Part shown: positions 1 through 6,835 of the stretch, one piece after another | Layout: every line of letters starts with the position of its first letter | Position numbering within the stretch: the stretch's first letter is position 1 | Assembly: GCA_964350435.1 (NCBI GenBank) | Contig: CAYGJS010000038.1 | Span: 1 to 17,262, forward strand | DNA length: 17,262 nt | Source of the DNA: TMED27 sp964350435 | GTDB lineage: Bacteria > Pseudomonadota > Alphaproteobacteria > Micavibrionales > Micavibrionaceae | Direction of reading: 5' to 3' | Position numbers and translations under genes: made by a program | Notes under the pieces: model-generated | Seen by the model: only the letters and a program-made list of their open reading frames with translations | Told to the model about the DNA's origin: nothing | Databases searched by the model: none

Positions 1-14
1 TTTTCTCATAGCCT

Positions 15-42
15 ACCAGTAACTTTTTTTCAGTTATCTGGT
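15..42. other. Imperfect hairpin in leader region upstream of first small gene
   Basis: The arms ACCAG-T-AACT and AGTT-AT-CTGGT pair around a T-rich loop. The element lies about 55 bases upstream of the ATG at 96. It could be the end of an upstream transcription unit or an operator. The T run is in the loop, not after the stem, so it is not a normal intrinsic terminator on the plus strand. Confidence 0.3.
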
Positions 43-83
43 ACAGCCCCAAAAAATTAATGTTTCTTTAACGAATTCTGGCG

Positions 84-96
84 TAAAATGTATTCA
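84..96 (+). promoter_or_regulatory. Candidate -10 box (TAAAAT, 84-89) giving a leaderless start at 96
   Basis: TAAAAT lies 6 bases before the ATG at 96, so transcription would begin at or next to the start codon. No Shine-Dalgarno sequence precedes this ATG, which agrees with a leaderless message. No good -35 hexamer is visible, so the call is weak. The same geometry occurs at the TrmB-like gene (11165-11179). Confidence 0.3.
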
Positions 97-515
97 TGGT
101 TAAAGGATTTAACACCGAAAGTGAAAAACCAGTTTTTATCTCCAAGCCGAAACCAGCGGTGGCTGGGGCTTATCAGATCTTAGGGTTTTTTGAGGATGTT
201 AAGGCCTATGAACCGATCGGGGAGTATATCGCAGTTGCGGATAATCAACCCCTCGAATTGACCGAGAAGTCGCTCAAGAATTTGATTGCCTTGCTTAATA
301 ATCGCAAGGAAAAGATGGTCAGTCTGGCGGATTTCAAGGCTGGAAGGCTTTTGTTTAATATTGTTGAAAATAACAACAGTGATGCGGAAGAGAGCAAATA
401 TATAACAATCATGTTCCGAACCCATGACGGCATGGGCGTGTCAGAAGAAAATGCGGTGTTTAAAATAGAGAAAGGTGTGTTCTATGAGAGGTTTATCAAG
501 AAGTCCAGCGAGTGA
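96..515 (+). CDS. Hypothetical protein, 139 aa
   Basis: I do not recognise a family. The protein is soluble-looking, mixed in charge, with no signal peptide, membrane segment or cysteine. A Lys/Pro-rich start (residues 11-20) precedes an alternating region AYQILGFFEDVKAYEPIGEY, a Leu-rich helix-like stretch near residues 55-72 (LTEKSLKNLIALLNNRKEK) and a C-terminal part ending in FERFIKKSSE-like basic residues. The ATG at 96 has no ribosome binding site and sits just after a possible -10 box, so it may be leaderless. Its end overlaps the next small ORF by 32 bases, suggesting translational coupling. The region is more AT-rich than the household genes to the right. The reading frame is open for its full length and the AT-rich codon use is even, which supports a real gene, but the function is unknown. 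Confidence 0.6.
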   Translation: MVKGFNTESEKPVFISKPKPAVAGAYQILGFFEDVKAYEPIGEYIAVADNQPLELTEKSLKNLIALLNNRKEKMVSLADFKAGRLLFNIVENNNSDAEESKYITIMFRTHDGMGVSEENAVFKIEKGVFYERFIKKSSE

Positions 516-678
516 TTTCGGCGGGAAGTCGGTTACTCCCCAACAAATTTCAGAAGCTTTATCAAAAGGCGGCTTCGGCGAGTTCTTGGCAAAAGGCTCT
601 AGCCCGATCGTAAGTCGTGACCTTCTTGCAGATGCTAGTATGGATGCGGGATGTGATACTGCACTCGATTTAAAATAA
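484..678 (+). CDS. Small hypothetical protein, 64 aa
   Basis: The ATG at 484 is chosen over the GTG at 475 because an AGAAAGG-type ribosome binding site (469-475) lies about 8 bases upstream of it. The gene starts inside the end of the preceding gene in another frame, a coupling arrangement. The protein begins MRGLSRSPASDFGGKSVTP and contains SKGGFGEFLAKG at residues 27-38, followed by an acidic tail with a single cysteine. It has no membrane segment or export signal. The pattern FGG(K/Q) followed by (K/R)GGF and a further aromatic residue recurs in the next small protein (730-957), so the two may be distantly related. Function is unknown. It could be spurious, but the ribosome binding site and spacing argue for translation. 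Confidence 0.45.
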   Translation: MRGLSRSPASDFGGKSVTPQQISEALSKGGFGEFLAKGSSPIVSRDLLADASMDAGCDTALDLK

Positions 679-729
679 TAGCTGCGTAAAAAATAAAAAA
701 CTTAAACCATAAAAATAGAGGTGTAGAAC

Positions 730-957
730 ATGGCATTTGATTTAGGACAATCCCCCGGGTTATCTAGTAAATTCTTAGTTTTTGGCGGTCAGCCACTTGA
801 TTTGACTAGGGGCGGCTTCTCTGGTTTATTTACTGCGGCGCAGACAACAATGGTTCCCAATGTTGATCCGCAAGCGGTTATGGCGGCAATTCCTAATATT
901 GATTATACAAAGCAAGCTTCTCCAGCGTTTAATTTCGACGTGAAAGAGCCAGTTTAA
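730..957 (+). CDS. Small hypothetical protein, 75 aa
   Basis: The ATG at 730 follows an AGAGGTG ribosome binding site at about 717-723, the best one in this end of the window. The protein is uncharged in its first third and has the sequence SSKFLVFGGQPLDLTRGGF in residues 12-30, then a Met/Ala/Pro-rich middle and an acidic end. No signal peptide, cysteine or clear membrane segment is seen. It shares FGG and RGGF/KGGF spacing features with the upstream 64-aa protein. The gap to that gene is 51 bases, AT-rich, without a clear terminator, so the three plus-strand ORFs may form one operon. No family is recognised. The small size and unusual composition suggest a structural or secreted-substrate peptide, but this is a guess. 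Confidence 0.55.
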   Translation: MAFDLGQSPGLSSKFLVFGGQPLDLTRGGFSGLFTAAQTTMVPNVDPQAVMAAIPNIDYTKQASPAFNFDVKEPV

Positions 958-969
958 TTTAAGTTATTC

Positions 970-1137
970 TTACTGGTTTTCAGGTGTATCGCCATCAAAG
1001 TCTAAACCTTGTCTTGCCCACGGCCAGCGGGATCCGTCCATATCCAAATCTCCCTTCTGGGAGCGTCCAATATAGTATGCATTACAATTATTTTTATTGC
1101 CTTTTGGTGCAGATTGCTCCGTAAGGTTTGGCTTCAT
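970..1137 (-). CDS. Possible small protein, 55 aa
   Basis: A complete ORF runs from an ATG at 1137 to a TAA at 970, converging with the 75-aa gene that ends 12 bases away. The product is polar and begins MKPNLTEQSAPKGNKNNC, with a C-terminal part rich in Asp, Gly and Trp (DLDMDGSRWPWARQG near residues 30-44). There is no ribosome binding site before the ATG. The length is short enough to arise by chance, but the composition is not that of random translated DNA. It fills the gap between the small plus-strand genes and rapZ. No family is recognised. Confidence 0.35.
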   Translation of the reverse strand: MKPNLTEQSAPKGNKNNCNAYYIGRSQKGDLDMDGSRWPWARQGLDFDGDTPENQ

Positions 1138-1200
1138 AATAAGCGTATAAGACTATAAAAAGTAACAGTATCACTTCATTATGAAAAAGTAAAATGCTTT

Positions 1201-1226
1201 ATTTAGGTATATTTATACCAATAAAT
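1201..1226 (-). terminator. AT-rich hairpin at the end of rapZ
   Basis: ATTTA-GGTATA and TATACC-AA-TAAAT pair as an 11-bp stem with a two-base bulge and a two-base turn, overlapping the rapZ stop codon. On the minus strand it is followed by TAAATAAAG rather than a clean U run, so it is a weak terminator at best. Confidence 0.3.
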
Positions 1227-2058
1227 CGCGGTGTGCAATCCGCGTTTTATGTCCCAGAGCGCTGAGCCAGTTTTGCAAGTGCTCGACCGTATAAACGGAT
1301 CGATGGCGCCCGCCCGTGCAGCCGATGGCGATGGTGAGGTAGGACTTGCCGCCGTCTTTATAACGGGAAAAGAGCGGTGACATCAGCGTTTCGAAATTGT
1401 TTATAAATTCAGAAAAGGCAGGGTCTTTGTTGATGTAGTCGGCGATTTCCGGATCTTGGCCGGTTTTGGGTTTTAAGGCCGGCACCCAATGCGGATTTTT
1501 GAGAAAGCGTACGTCCATGACGATATCGGCCTCACGCGGCAGGCCGTTTTTAAAGCCGAAGGACATAAGAGTGATGGTCAGGTGTTCATCGTTGCTTTTG
1601 CGAAAATGGCCTTCGAGGATATGGCGAAGATCATGGACGGACAGGTGTGTGGTGTCGATTGTCAGATCGGCTCCTGCTTGAATGGGCGCGAGGATTTTCC
1701 GCTCTTTTTCTATGCCTTCGCTGATTGTACCTTCAAGAGCGAGGGGGTGAATGCGGCGGGTTTCGGTGAAGCGATTATACAGCACGGGGTCATCGCAGGT
1801 GATAAAAATGATTTTTGCGTTTATGCTTTGCGCGGTGTCGATTACAGTTTGCGCTTTGAAGTTGCGGGTGCGGGTATCAATGCCGAGCGCGACGATGTCG
1901 TTTTCAGCGGTTTCTTTGATCAGGGGTTTGACAAATTTAAGGGGGAAGTTGTCAAAAACTTCCAGCCCCAGATCCTCCAGTGTTTTGAGCACAGATGACA
2001 GGCCCGCGCCGGAAAGCCCGGTGACGATGATCGGCTGTTTGGAATATTCTTGTCTCAT
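1213..2058 (-). CDS. rapZ: RapZ (YvcJ) family nucleotide-binding protein
   Basis: 281 aa, the usual length of the family. The N-terminal nucleotide-binding domain has GLSGAGLSS at residues 14-22; the usual Walker A lysine is replaced by Leu20. The C-terminal domain has the family signatures FGFKNGLPREAD (167-178), DVRFLKNPHW (182-191) and GCTGGRHRS (246-254). In E. coli RapZ is an RNase adaptor for the GlmZ small RNA and senses glucosamine-6-phosphate; in Bacillus YvcJ binds nucleotides. The role in alphaproteobacteria is less clear. It starts 12 bases after the chvG stop, so it is probably in the chvI-chvG operon. In many alphaproteobacteria hprK and PTS genes (EIIA, HPr) lie here; none is present. 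No strong ribosome binding site precedes the ATG. The family call is firm; the biochemical role here is inferred. Confidence 0.93.
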   Translation of the reverse strand: MRQEYSKQPIIVTGLSGAGLSSVLKTLEDLGLEVFDNFPLKFVKPLIKETAENDIVALGIDTRTRNFKAQTVIDTAQSINAKIIFITCDDPVLYNRFTETRRIHPLALEGTISEGIEKERKILAPIQAGADLTIDTTHLSVHDLRHILEGHFRKSNDEHLTITLMSFGFKNGLPREADIVMDVRFLKNPHWVPALKPKTGQDPEIADYINKDPAFSEFINNFETLMSPLFSRYKDGGKSYLTIAIGCTGGRHRSVYTVEHLQNWLSALGHKTRIAHRDLLV

Positions 2059-2070
2059 AGCCAGTGTATC

Positions 2071-3816
2071 TTACGCTTTATTCAGGATCACAGTAAAGCG
2101 GGCGCCGAGGATTTCTCCGCTGGCGGATTTTGCGTTTTCGGCGATGATTTCGCCCTTATGCGCCTCGATGATTTGTTTGCAGATCGACAGGCCGAGGCCG
2201 GAGTGGCGGCCATAATCCTCGTTATTCGGGCGCTCGGAATAAAAGCGTTCAAATATGCTTTCGCGCTTGTTTTCGGGGATGCCGGGGCCGCGGTCTTCGA
2301 AGATAATAGAGGCGCGATCTTTCAAATTGGTGATGTGGATGAAGATCTCTCCGCCTGATTTGGGAGAAAAAGACAGGGCGTTGGAAAGAAGGTTCTGGAA
2401 GACCTGAATGATGCGGTTTTCTATGCCCAGAATTTTTATGTCGGCGCGGATGGAGCAGCTTACGGTGATTTTTGTATGTCCTGCCGTTGTTGTTATATCC
2501 CAAGTATCGGCGGTAGAGTTCGGCCTTTCGAGAGGTTGAAGGTAAATGTTCATCAGGGTATGCATCGTTTTTTTAAGGCTGAACGCTTCAAAAACCTCGC
2601 GGGAAAGCTCGGAATCGAGGCGTGAGGCATGTGAGATATCGGTGATCAGGCGGTCAAGGCGGTCGATATCGTGGATGATGACGGCGAGAAGTTTTTTTCG
2701 ATCAGCCTCGTTCTTAACGATTTGCAGGGTTTCAATCGCGCTTTTTAATGACGTGAGCGGGTTTTTGAGTTCATGCGCAACATCGGCGGCGAAGTTCTCA
2801 GTGGCGTCCATGCGGTCCCACAGGGCGTGGGTCATTTGTTTGAGGACAAGGGAAAGCTCGCCGATTTCATCATTGCGGGCGCTGAGATCGGGGATATCAT
2901 CGGCGGTGGCCTTACCTTTGCGGACGGCTTCGGCGGCGCGGGCGAGTTTTTTGAGGGGGCGCGCGATCACGCCGGAAAGATAGATGGAGAGTAGGACGGT
3001 GAGGATAAGTGTGACGGCGAAAATACGCAGGATATCAATCCAGACCTGAATGACATCCTGTTCGATATCAGTGGCTTCGCGTGTCATGAGAATGGCGCCA
3101 AGAATTCGGTTTTCCTTGGCTTTGAAGAGTGGGGTCGCGGCGGAGAGGAAGATGCGGCTTTCATGGCCTTGCCATGCGGAGAGGCTGATTTGGCCTTTTA
3201 GGGCGTCGGCGGCATCGGGGTAGTCTTTTGCGTGGGCGGAGTTCGGATCTTGGTATTGCGGCAGAATGTCCCGTCCCGGCAGGAGGTCGAGGAGGGTGCG
3301 GGCGATGGTCTTAAGAACCTCGACACTTTGCAGGGCGCGTTTTTGATGGGGCGGGGAATAATCGCTGCGGGCGATCAGGCTGCCCTCAGAATCAAAAAAA
3401 TACAGATTTTGTTTCAGTGATTGGCTGAGGCGGGCGGCGACGGATTTTGATAATTTATAATCGATACGTTTTGTATCTTTATTTGTGGATATGCTTTCTG
3501 AAAGGGCATCGGCGACGAGCGAGAGTTCGGTTTCGAAAGTGCTCAGGCGGGTTTCGATCAATCTGTTTTGATATTGACCAAGATAGATAATGCCGAACAT
3601 CAGGATGAGCAAGGCGATGGCGTTTACGGCGATGATGCGAAGGGTCAGGCCGGTGACGCGGCGTTCTGATCCGCCCCAATACAGATCGAGAAGGGTGTTG
3701 ACCTCAAACAGTTCGGATTGCGGGGCGCGTATGCGAACCCAGCGCCGGAGATCGCTGTTATTCTTTGTAGCGGTATCCGATGCCGTAGAGGGTTTCGATT
3801 TGGTCGAAGGTTTCAT
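2071..3816 (-). CDS. chvG: ChvG-like sensor histidine kinase
   Basis: 581 aa from the ATG at 3816, which has AGAAAG six bases upstream; the frame stays open to a TTG at 3861 but that start lacks support. It has an N-terminal cytoplasmic stretch, a first membrane helix at about 58-80, a periplasmic sensor region of about 180 residues, a second helix at about 263-284 leading into a HAMP domain, then the kinase core. The H-box is VAHELKNP with His348, the N-box asparagines are about 475 and 479, and the ATP-binding motifs DRGPGIP (508-514) and GLGLSI are intact. It is predicted to sit in the inner membrane and phosphorylate the adjacent regulator. The gene overlaps chvI by 59 bases, so the two are translationally coupled. 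In Rhizobiales ChvG responds to acid and envelope stress through ExoR; no ExoR is visible here, so the signal is unknown. Confidence 0.93.
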   Translation of the reverse strand: MKPSTKSKPSTASDTATKNNSDLRRWVRIRAPQSELFEVNTLLDLYWGGSERRVTGLTLRIIAVNAIALLILMFGIIYLGQYQNRLIETRLSTFETELSLVADALSESISTNKDTKRIDYKLSKSVAARLSQSLKQNLYFFDSEGSLIARSDYSPPHQKRALQSVEVLKTIARTLLDLLPGRDILPQYQDPNSAHAKDYPDAADALKGQISLSAWQGHESRIFLSAATPLFKAKENRILGAILMTREATDIEQDVIQVWIDILRIFAVTLILTVLLSIYLSGVIARPLKKLARAAEAVRKGKATADDIPDLSARNDEIGELSLVLKQMTHALWDRMDATENFAADVAHELKNPLTSLKSAIETLQIVKNEADRKKLLAVIIHDIDRLDRLITDISHASRLDSELSREVFEAFSLKKTMHTLMNIYLQPLERPNSTADTWDITTTAGHTKITVSCSIRADIKILGIENRIIQVFQNLLSNALSFSPKSGGEIFIHITNLKDRASIIFEDRGPGIPENKRESIFERFYSERPNNEDYGRHSGLGLSICKQIIEAHKGEIIAENAKSASGEILGARFTVILNKA

Positions 3817-4453
3817 CGTGCTTTCTGAACTTTTTACGGACGCGTTTAATGTGGGAGTCAATGGTGCGATCGTCTACGTAAATATTCTCACCATAGGCTG
3901 TGTTAATCAACTGATCTCTGCTTTTGACATGGCCGGGGTGCTCGGCGAGGGTTTTGAGAAGCAGGTATTCGGTTACGGTCAGGTTCACGGGCTGGTTTTT
4001 CCACGCGCAGAGATGGCGGGCATCATCGAGTTGGAGGTCACCGTGGGTGGTGATGTCTCCTTTTTTTGGTTTTTGTGCGCTGGCTTGGAGTTCCTGGCGG
4101 CGTAGCAGGGATCGGATACGTTCGATCAGCAGGCGCTGGGAGAATGGTTTGGTGATGTAATCGTCCGCGCCCATACGAAGGCCGAGGACTTCGTCAATTT
4201 CATCGTCTTTTGAGGTCAGGAAAATCACCGGGATGGATGAGGTCTGCCGAAGTTTTTCGAGAACTTCCATGCCGTCCATGCGCGGCATTTTGATATCGAG
4301 AACCACCAGATCAGGTTTGCCATTCAGGATGCCTGTGAGGCCTGCTTCACCATCATTGAAGGTGGTGATTTCGTAGCCCTCGGCTTGCAGGGCCATGGAT
4401 ACTGAGGTCAGGATGTTTCGGTCATCATCAACGAGGAAAATTTTTGCGCTCAT
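3758..4453 (-). CDS. chvI: ChvI-like OmpR-family response regulator
   Basis: 231 aa. The receiver domain (1-118) has the acidic pair D9/D10, the phospho-acceptor D53 in VVLDIKMPRMDG, T80 and K102. The C-terminal winged-helix DNA-binding domain (about 132-231) contains LTVTEYLLLKTLAEHPG and ends IETLYGIGYRY, as in OmpR/PhoB proteins. It overlaps the kinase gene downstream and is the first gene of the chvI-chvG-rapZ set. The 78 bases between it and the folC stop hold a palindromic repeat (4477-4528), so promoter elements for this operon must lie in or beside that repeat; TATAAA at about 4456-4461 on the minus strand is a possible -10. The assignment to ChvI rests on the pairing with ChvG and overall sequence; another OmpR-type name is possible. 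Confidence 0.92.
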   Translation of the reverse strand: MSAKIFLVDDDRNILTSVSMALQAEGYEITTFNDGEAGLTGILNGKPDLVVLDIKMPRMDGMEVLEKLRQTSSIPVIFLTSKDDEIDEVLGLRMGADDYITKPFSQRLLIERIRSLLRRQELQASAQKPKKGDITTHGDLQLDDARHLCAWKNQPVNLTVTEYLLLKTLAEHPGHVKSRDQLINTAYGENIYVDDRTIDSHIKRVRKKFRKHDETFDQIETLYGIGYRYKE

Positions 4454-4476
4454 GCTTTATAGTTTACTCAAATTGT

Positions 4477-4528
4477 TGTCCCTGCGAAAGCAGGGATCTT
4501 AAAAGATTTCTGCTTTTGCGGGAAAGGC
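4477..4528. repeat. Palindromic repeat, family A, between folC and chvI
   Basis: The core hairpin is TCCCTGC-GAAA-GCAGGGA (4479-4496), followed by ATCTT-AA-AAGAT and a third weaker stem ending in GCGGGAAAG. The layout, including the GAAA tetraloop, the AAAAGAT spacer and the closing GGAAAG, recurs inside trpF at 12226-12300. The element abuts the folC stop codon. Confidence 0.7.
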
Positions 4529-4530
4529 AT

Positions 4531-5775
4531 TTAGAGGGTTTGTGCGTGTTTCAAGACATGGCCCGCGAGATAGAGAGAGCCACAAATCAGGATGCGGCTG
4601 CCTTGGGGGATGGTTTTAAGGGCTTCGCGGAAATTGTCGACGGTTTGCGCGGTGGGCAAAGCTTTGAGGAGGTCTTGCGCGCTTTGGCTCATCGGCTCCG
4701 CTTCGATGTTTACGAGGACAAAACTGGCGGCGAAGGGCTGGAGATGTTTTAAAAATGCGGCGGTGTCCTTGCCTTGCATCATTCCTGTGATGATGTGGAG
4801 GGGCCTGCTATCTTGCTCCTGCCATTGTTTTGCTTGCTGCGCCAGCGCTCGCCCTGCATCTTCGTTATGGCCACCATCAAGGAAAAGTTCAGTCTCGGGG
4901 GAAAGGGCGAATTTTGAGGATTCCAGTTTTTGTAATCGGGCAGGCCATTGCACGCTATTTAGTCCGGTTTTGATTTGGTCATCGCTCACAGGGAATTGAT
5001 CTTTAATGAGTTCTAGGGTTTTGATTGCGGCGGAGAGGTTGTGCTTTTGGTGCGGGCCGAGAAGGGCGGTTTCGTATTGGCTATCTTCATCGGGATAGTA
5101 TAGCGGTGCGTTCATTGCAGCGGCTTTGTCCTCGAAAACTTTTATGGCTGCACGGTGGTTTTGGTGACCGATTACGCAAGGCGCGCCTGATTTTATGATG
5201 CCCGCTTTTTCGCCTGCGATGGCTTCTATGGTGCTGCCTAAATGTTCGGCATGGTCGATGCCTATGGCGGTGATGATTGTCAGCAGGGGAGTTTCGATTA
5301 CGTTCGTGCAGTCCAGCCGACCGCCCATACCGACTTCGAGCAGGATGATATCAGCGGGCGCTTTTGCAAAGGCCGTGAAGGCCAGCGCCGTTGTCACTTC
5401 GAAGAAGGTGAGGTCGCCGCCCGCGTTGCGCTCCAGCACTTCGTCGATCAGGGCTTCGAGCGGGGCGTCTTCGATTTGTGCACCCGCCAGCACGATGCGT
5501 TCATTGAATTTGACCAGATGCGGTGAGGTGTATGCGTGGACTGCGTATCCTGCAGCTTCCAGCACGCTTCTGAGCATCGCGATGGTCGAGCCTTTGCCGT
5601 TGGTGCCTGCGACATGGATGATTGGCGGCAGGCGCAGATGAGGATTGCCAAGGCGTTCCAGAAGTTGCAAATAAGGCGGTCTGAACGACAGGTCGATTTT
5701 TTTGTTACGGTTTAGTGTATAAAGCTGGGTGAGCTTATCTTCAAGCGTCGGGTGTTTCAGATCGCTGGCGTACAC
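4531..5775 (-). CDS. folC: Folylpolyglutamate synthase / dihydrofolate synthase
   Basis: 414 aa when begun at the GTG at 5775. This start is chosen because it gives MYASDLKHPTLEDKL, matching the usual alphaproteobacterial N-terminus (short lead, then an 'erL..L..LIDLSL' type region), and because the open frame further upstream overlaps accD and translates to a composition unlike FolC. The ATP-binding loop VAGTNGKGS is at residues 55-63, followed by SPHLVKFNERI, EVGMGGRLD and IDHAEHLG, all typical of the Mur ligase fold. It adds glutamate to dihydropteroate and to folates in the cytoplasm. It follows accD by 10 bases, the common alphaproteobacterial order, and is probably cotranscribed with it. 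No good ribosome binding site is seen before the GTG. Confidence 0.93.
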   Translation of the reverse strand: MYASDLKHPTLEDKLTQLYTLNRNKKIDLSFRPPYLQLLERLGNPHLRLPPIIHVAGTNGKGSTIAMLRSVLEAAGYAVHAYTSPHLVKFNERIVLAGAQIEDAPLEALIDEVLERNAGGDLTFFEVTTALAFTAFAKAPADIILLEVGMGGRLDCTNVIETPLLTIITAIGIDHAEHLGSTIEAIAGEKAGIIKSGAPCVIGHQNHRAAIKVFEDKAAAMNAPLYYPDEDSQYETALLGPHQKHNLSAAIKTLELIKDQFPVSDDQIKTGLNSVQWPARLQKLESSKFALSPETELFLDGGHNEDAGRALAQQAKQWQEQDSRPLHIITGMMQGKDTAAFLKHLQPFAASFVLVNIEAEPMSQSAQDLLKALPTAQTVDNFREALKTIPQGSRILICGSLYLAGHVLKHAQTL

Positions 5776-5785
5776 TCTGTTATGC

Positions 5786-6670
5786 TTATGCGGCTTTTCT
5801 GCCGCTCTTTCCGATGTTTTGAGGGTCCATGAGCATGCCGAGCAAGCGGGCGAGGGTTTCATGGAGGTCTTTGCGGCTGACGACTTCATCGACAATTCCG
5901 TGTTCCTTAAGATATTCGGCAGTCTGGAAGTCCGCAGGAAGGGTTTCGCGGACAGTTTCCTCAATGACGCGGCGACCGGCAAAGCCGATCAGGGAGCCGG
6001 GTTCGGCGAGGTGAATATCCCCAACCATAGCGAAGGAGGCCGAAACGCCGCCCGTTGTCGGGTCAGTCAGGAGAACGATATAAGGGAGTTTTGCGTCTTT
6101 GACCATTTCCACGGCAATGATTGAGCGCGGCATTTGCATGAGGGACAGCGCGCCTTCCTGCATGCGTGCGCCGCCGGATGAAGGGATCGTGATGAGGGCG
6201 GCATTTTCTTTCACGGCGGTTTCTGCGGCCTTGATGATCCCTTCGCCTACGGCTGTGCCCATCGATCCGCCCATGAAACTGAAGTTAAAAGCGGCGATCA
6301 CAGCCTTTTGGCCGCCGATTGTGCCTTTGGCCACGGTGATGGCGTCTTTGAGGCCGGTTTTGGCCTGGGTTTCACGCAAACGGTCGGCATATTTTTTACG
6401 GTCTTTGAATTTTAGAGGGTCGTGCGGGACGCTGGGGATGGTGATTTTTTCGTATTCGCCATTGTCGAACATGATCGCGAGGCGTTCCTTAACCGTAATG
6501 CGCAAATGATGATTGCAATGATAGCAGACATTGAGGCTTTCCGTCAGATCGCGGTGGAACAGCATGCCTTCGCATGAGGGGCACTTGCTCCAGAGATTGT
6601 CGGGAACCTCTTTCTGGTCGCCAACGATGGATCTGATTCTTGGGCGGATAAAATCTGTCAGCCAATTCAT
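5786..6670 (-). CDS. accD: Acetyl-CoA carboxylase carboxyltransferase, beta subunit
   Basis: 294 aa. The N-terminal zinc ribbon has Cys30, Cys33, Cys49 and Cys52. The crotonase-like carboxyltransferase domain follows, with the conserved GGSMGTAVGEGI, SSGGARMQEG and PTTGGVSASFA motifs and the GFAGRRVIEETVRE segment. With AccA it transfers carboxyl from biotin-AccB to acetyl-CoA, making malonyl-CoA for fatty-acid synthesis. An AAAGAAAG sequence before the ATG serves as a modest ribosome binding site. It lies between trpA and folC, the standard order in alphaproteobacteria, but 165 bases separate it from trpA, with a hairpin in the gap. Confidence 0.97.
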   Translation of the reverse strand: MNWLTDFIRPRIRSIVGDQKEVPDNLWSKCPSCEGMLFHRDLTESLNVCYHCNHHLRITVKERLAIMFDNGEYEKITIPSVPHDPLKFKDRKKYADRLRETQAKTGLKDAITVAKGTIGGQKAVIAAFNFSFMGGSMGTAVGEGIIKAAETAVKENAALITIPSSGGARMQEGALSLMQMPRSIIAVEMVKDAKLPYIVLLTDPTTGGVSASFAMVGDIHLAEPGSLIGFAGRRVIEETVRETLPADFQTAEYLKEHGIVDEVVSRKDLHETLARLLGMLMDPQNIGKSGRKAA

Positions 6671-6690
6671 ATTTAGTCACTTTCTTTTGC

Positions 6691-6758
6691 TTTTTCAGGG
6701 CGTTGCATCGCTCCTCAAATCGCTTATCTATTCATCGTCGCTTGTGCCTACTGAAAAA
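6691..6758. repeat. Inverted repeat in the trpA-accD gap
   Basis: The arms TTTTTCAG (6691-6698) and CTGAAAAA (6751-6758) are perfect complements and extend by GGC/GCC after a two-base bulge. The 52-base interior contains GAGGAGCG and AGCGACGATGA on the minus strand, resembling pieces of the pyrF leader. It may be a repeat element or a structured accD leader. Confidence 0.45.
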
Positions 6759-6790
6759 ACAAAATCAAGCGGCTAAGCTGCGTAATATTG

Positions 6791-6815
6791 ACCCCGATTT
6801 ATCGGGTTTTGGGGA
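6791..6815. other. Short hairpin downstream of trpA
   Basis: CCCGA and TCGGG pair around TTTA/TAAA about 25-45 bases after the trpA stop. On the minus strand no U run follows, so it is unlikely to end transcription efficiently. Read-through into accD is expected. Confidence 0.3.
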
Positions 6816-6835
6816 TCAAAAGTCAAGCTTATCGG

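Noticed and set aside
1489..1998. Long plus-strand ORF opposite rapZ (169 codons)
   Set aside because: It is antisense to a clear RapZ and has no family signature or ribosome binding site; its openness follows from the codon use of rapZ.
3817..3861. TTG start for ChvG at 3861
   Set aside because: The ATG at 3816 has a better ribosome binding site and the extra residues match no family feature.
5776..5982. N-terminal extension of FolC to an ATG at 5982
   Set aside because: The extra residues are accD read in another frame and do not resemble FolC.
6671..6715. Possible 11-codon leader peptide before accD (after GAGGAG)
   Set aside because: The spacing of GAGGAG to its ATG is too short, and the ORF has no regulatory codon run such as Trp codons.
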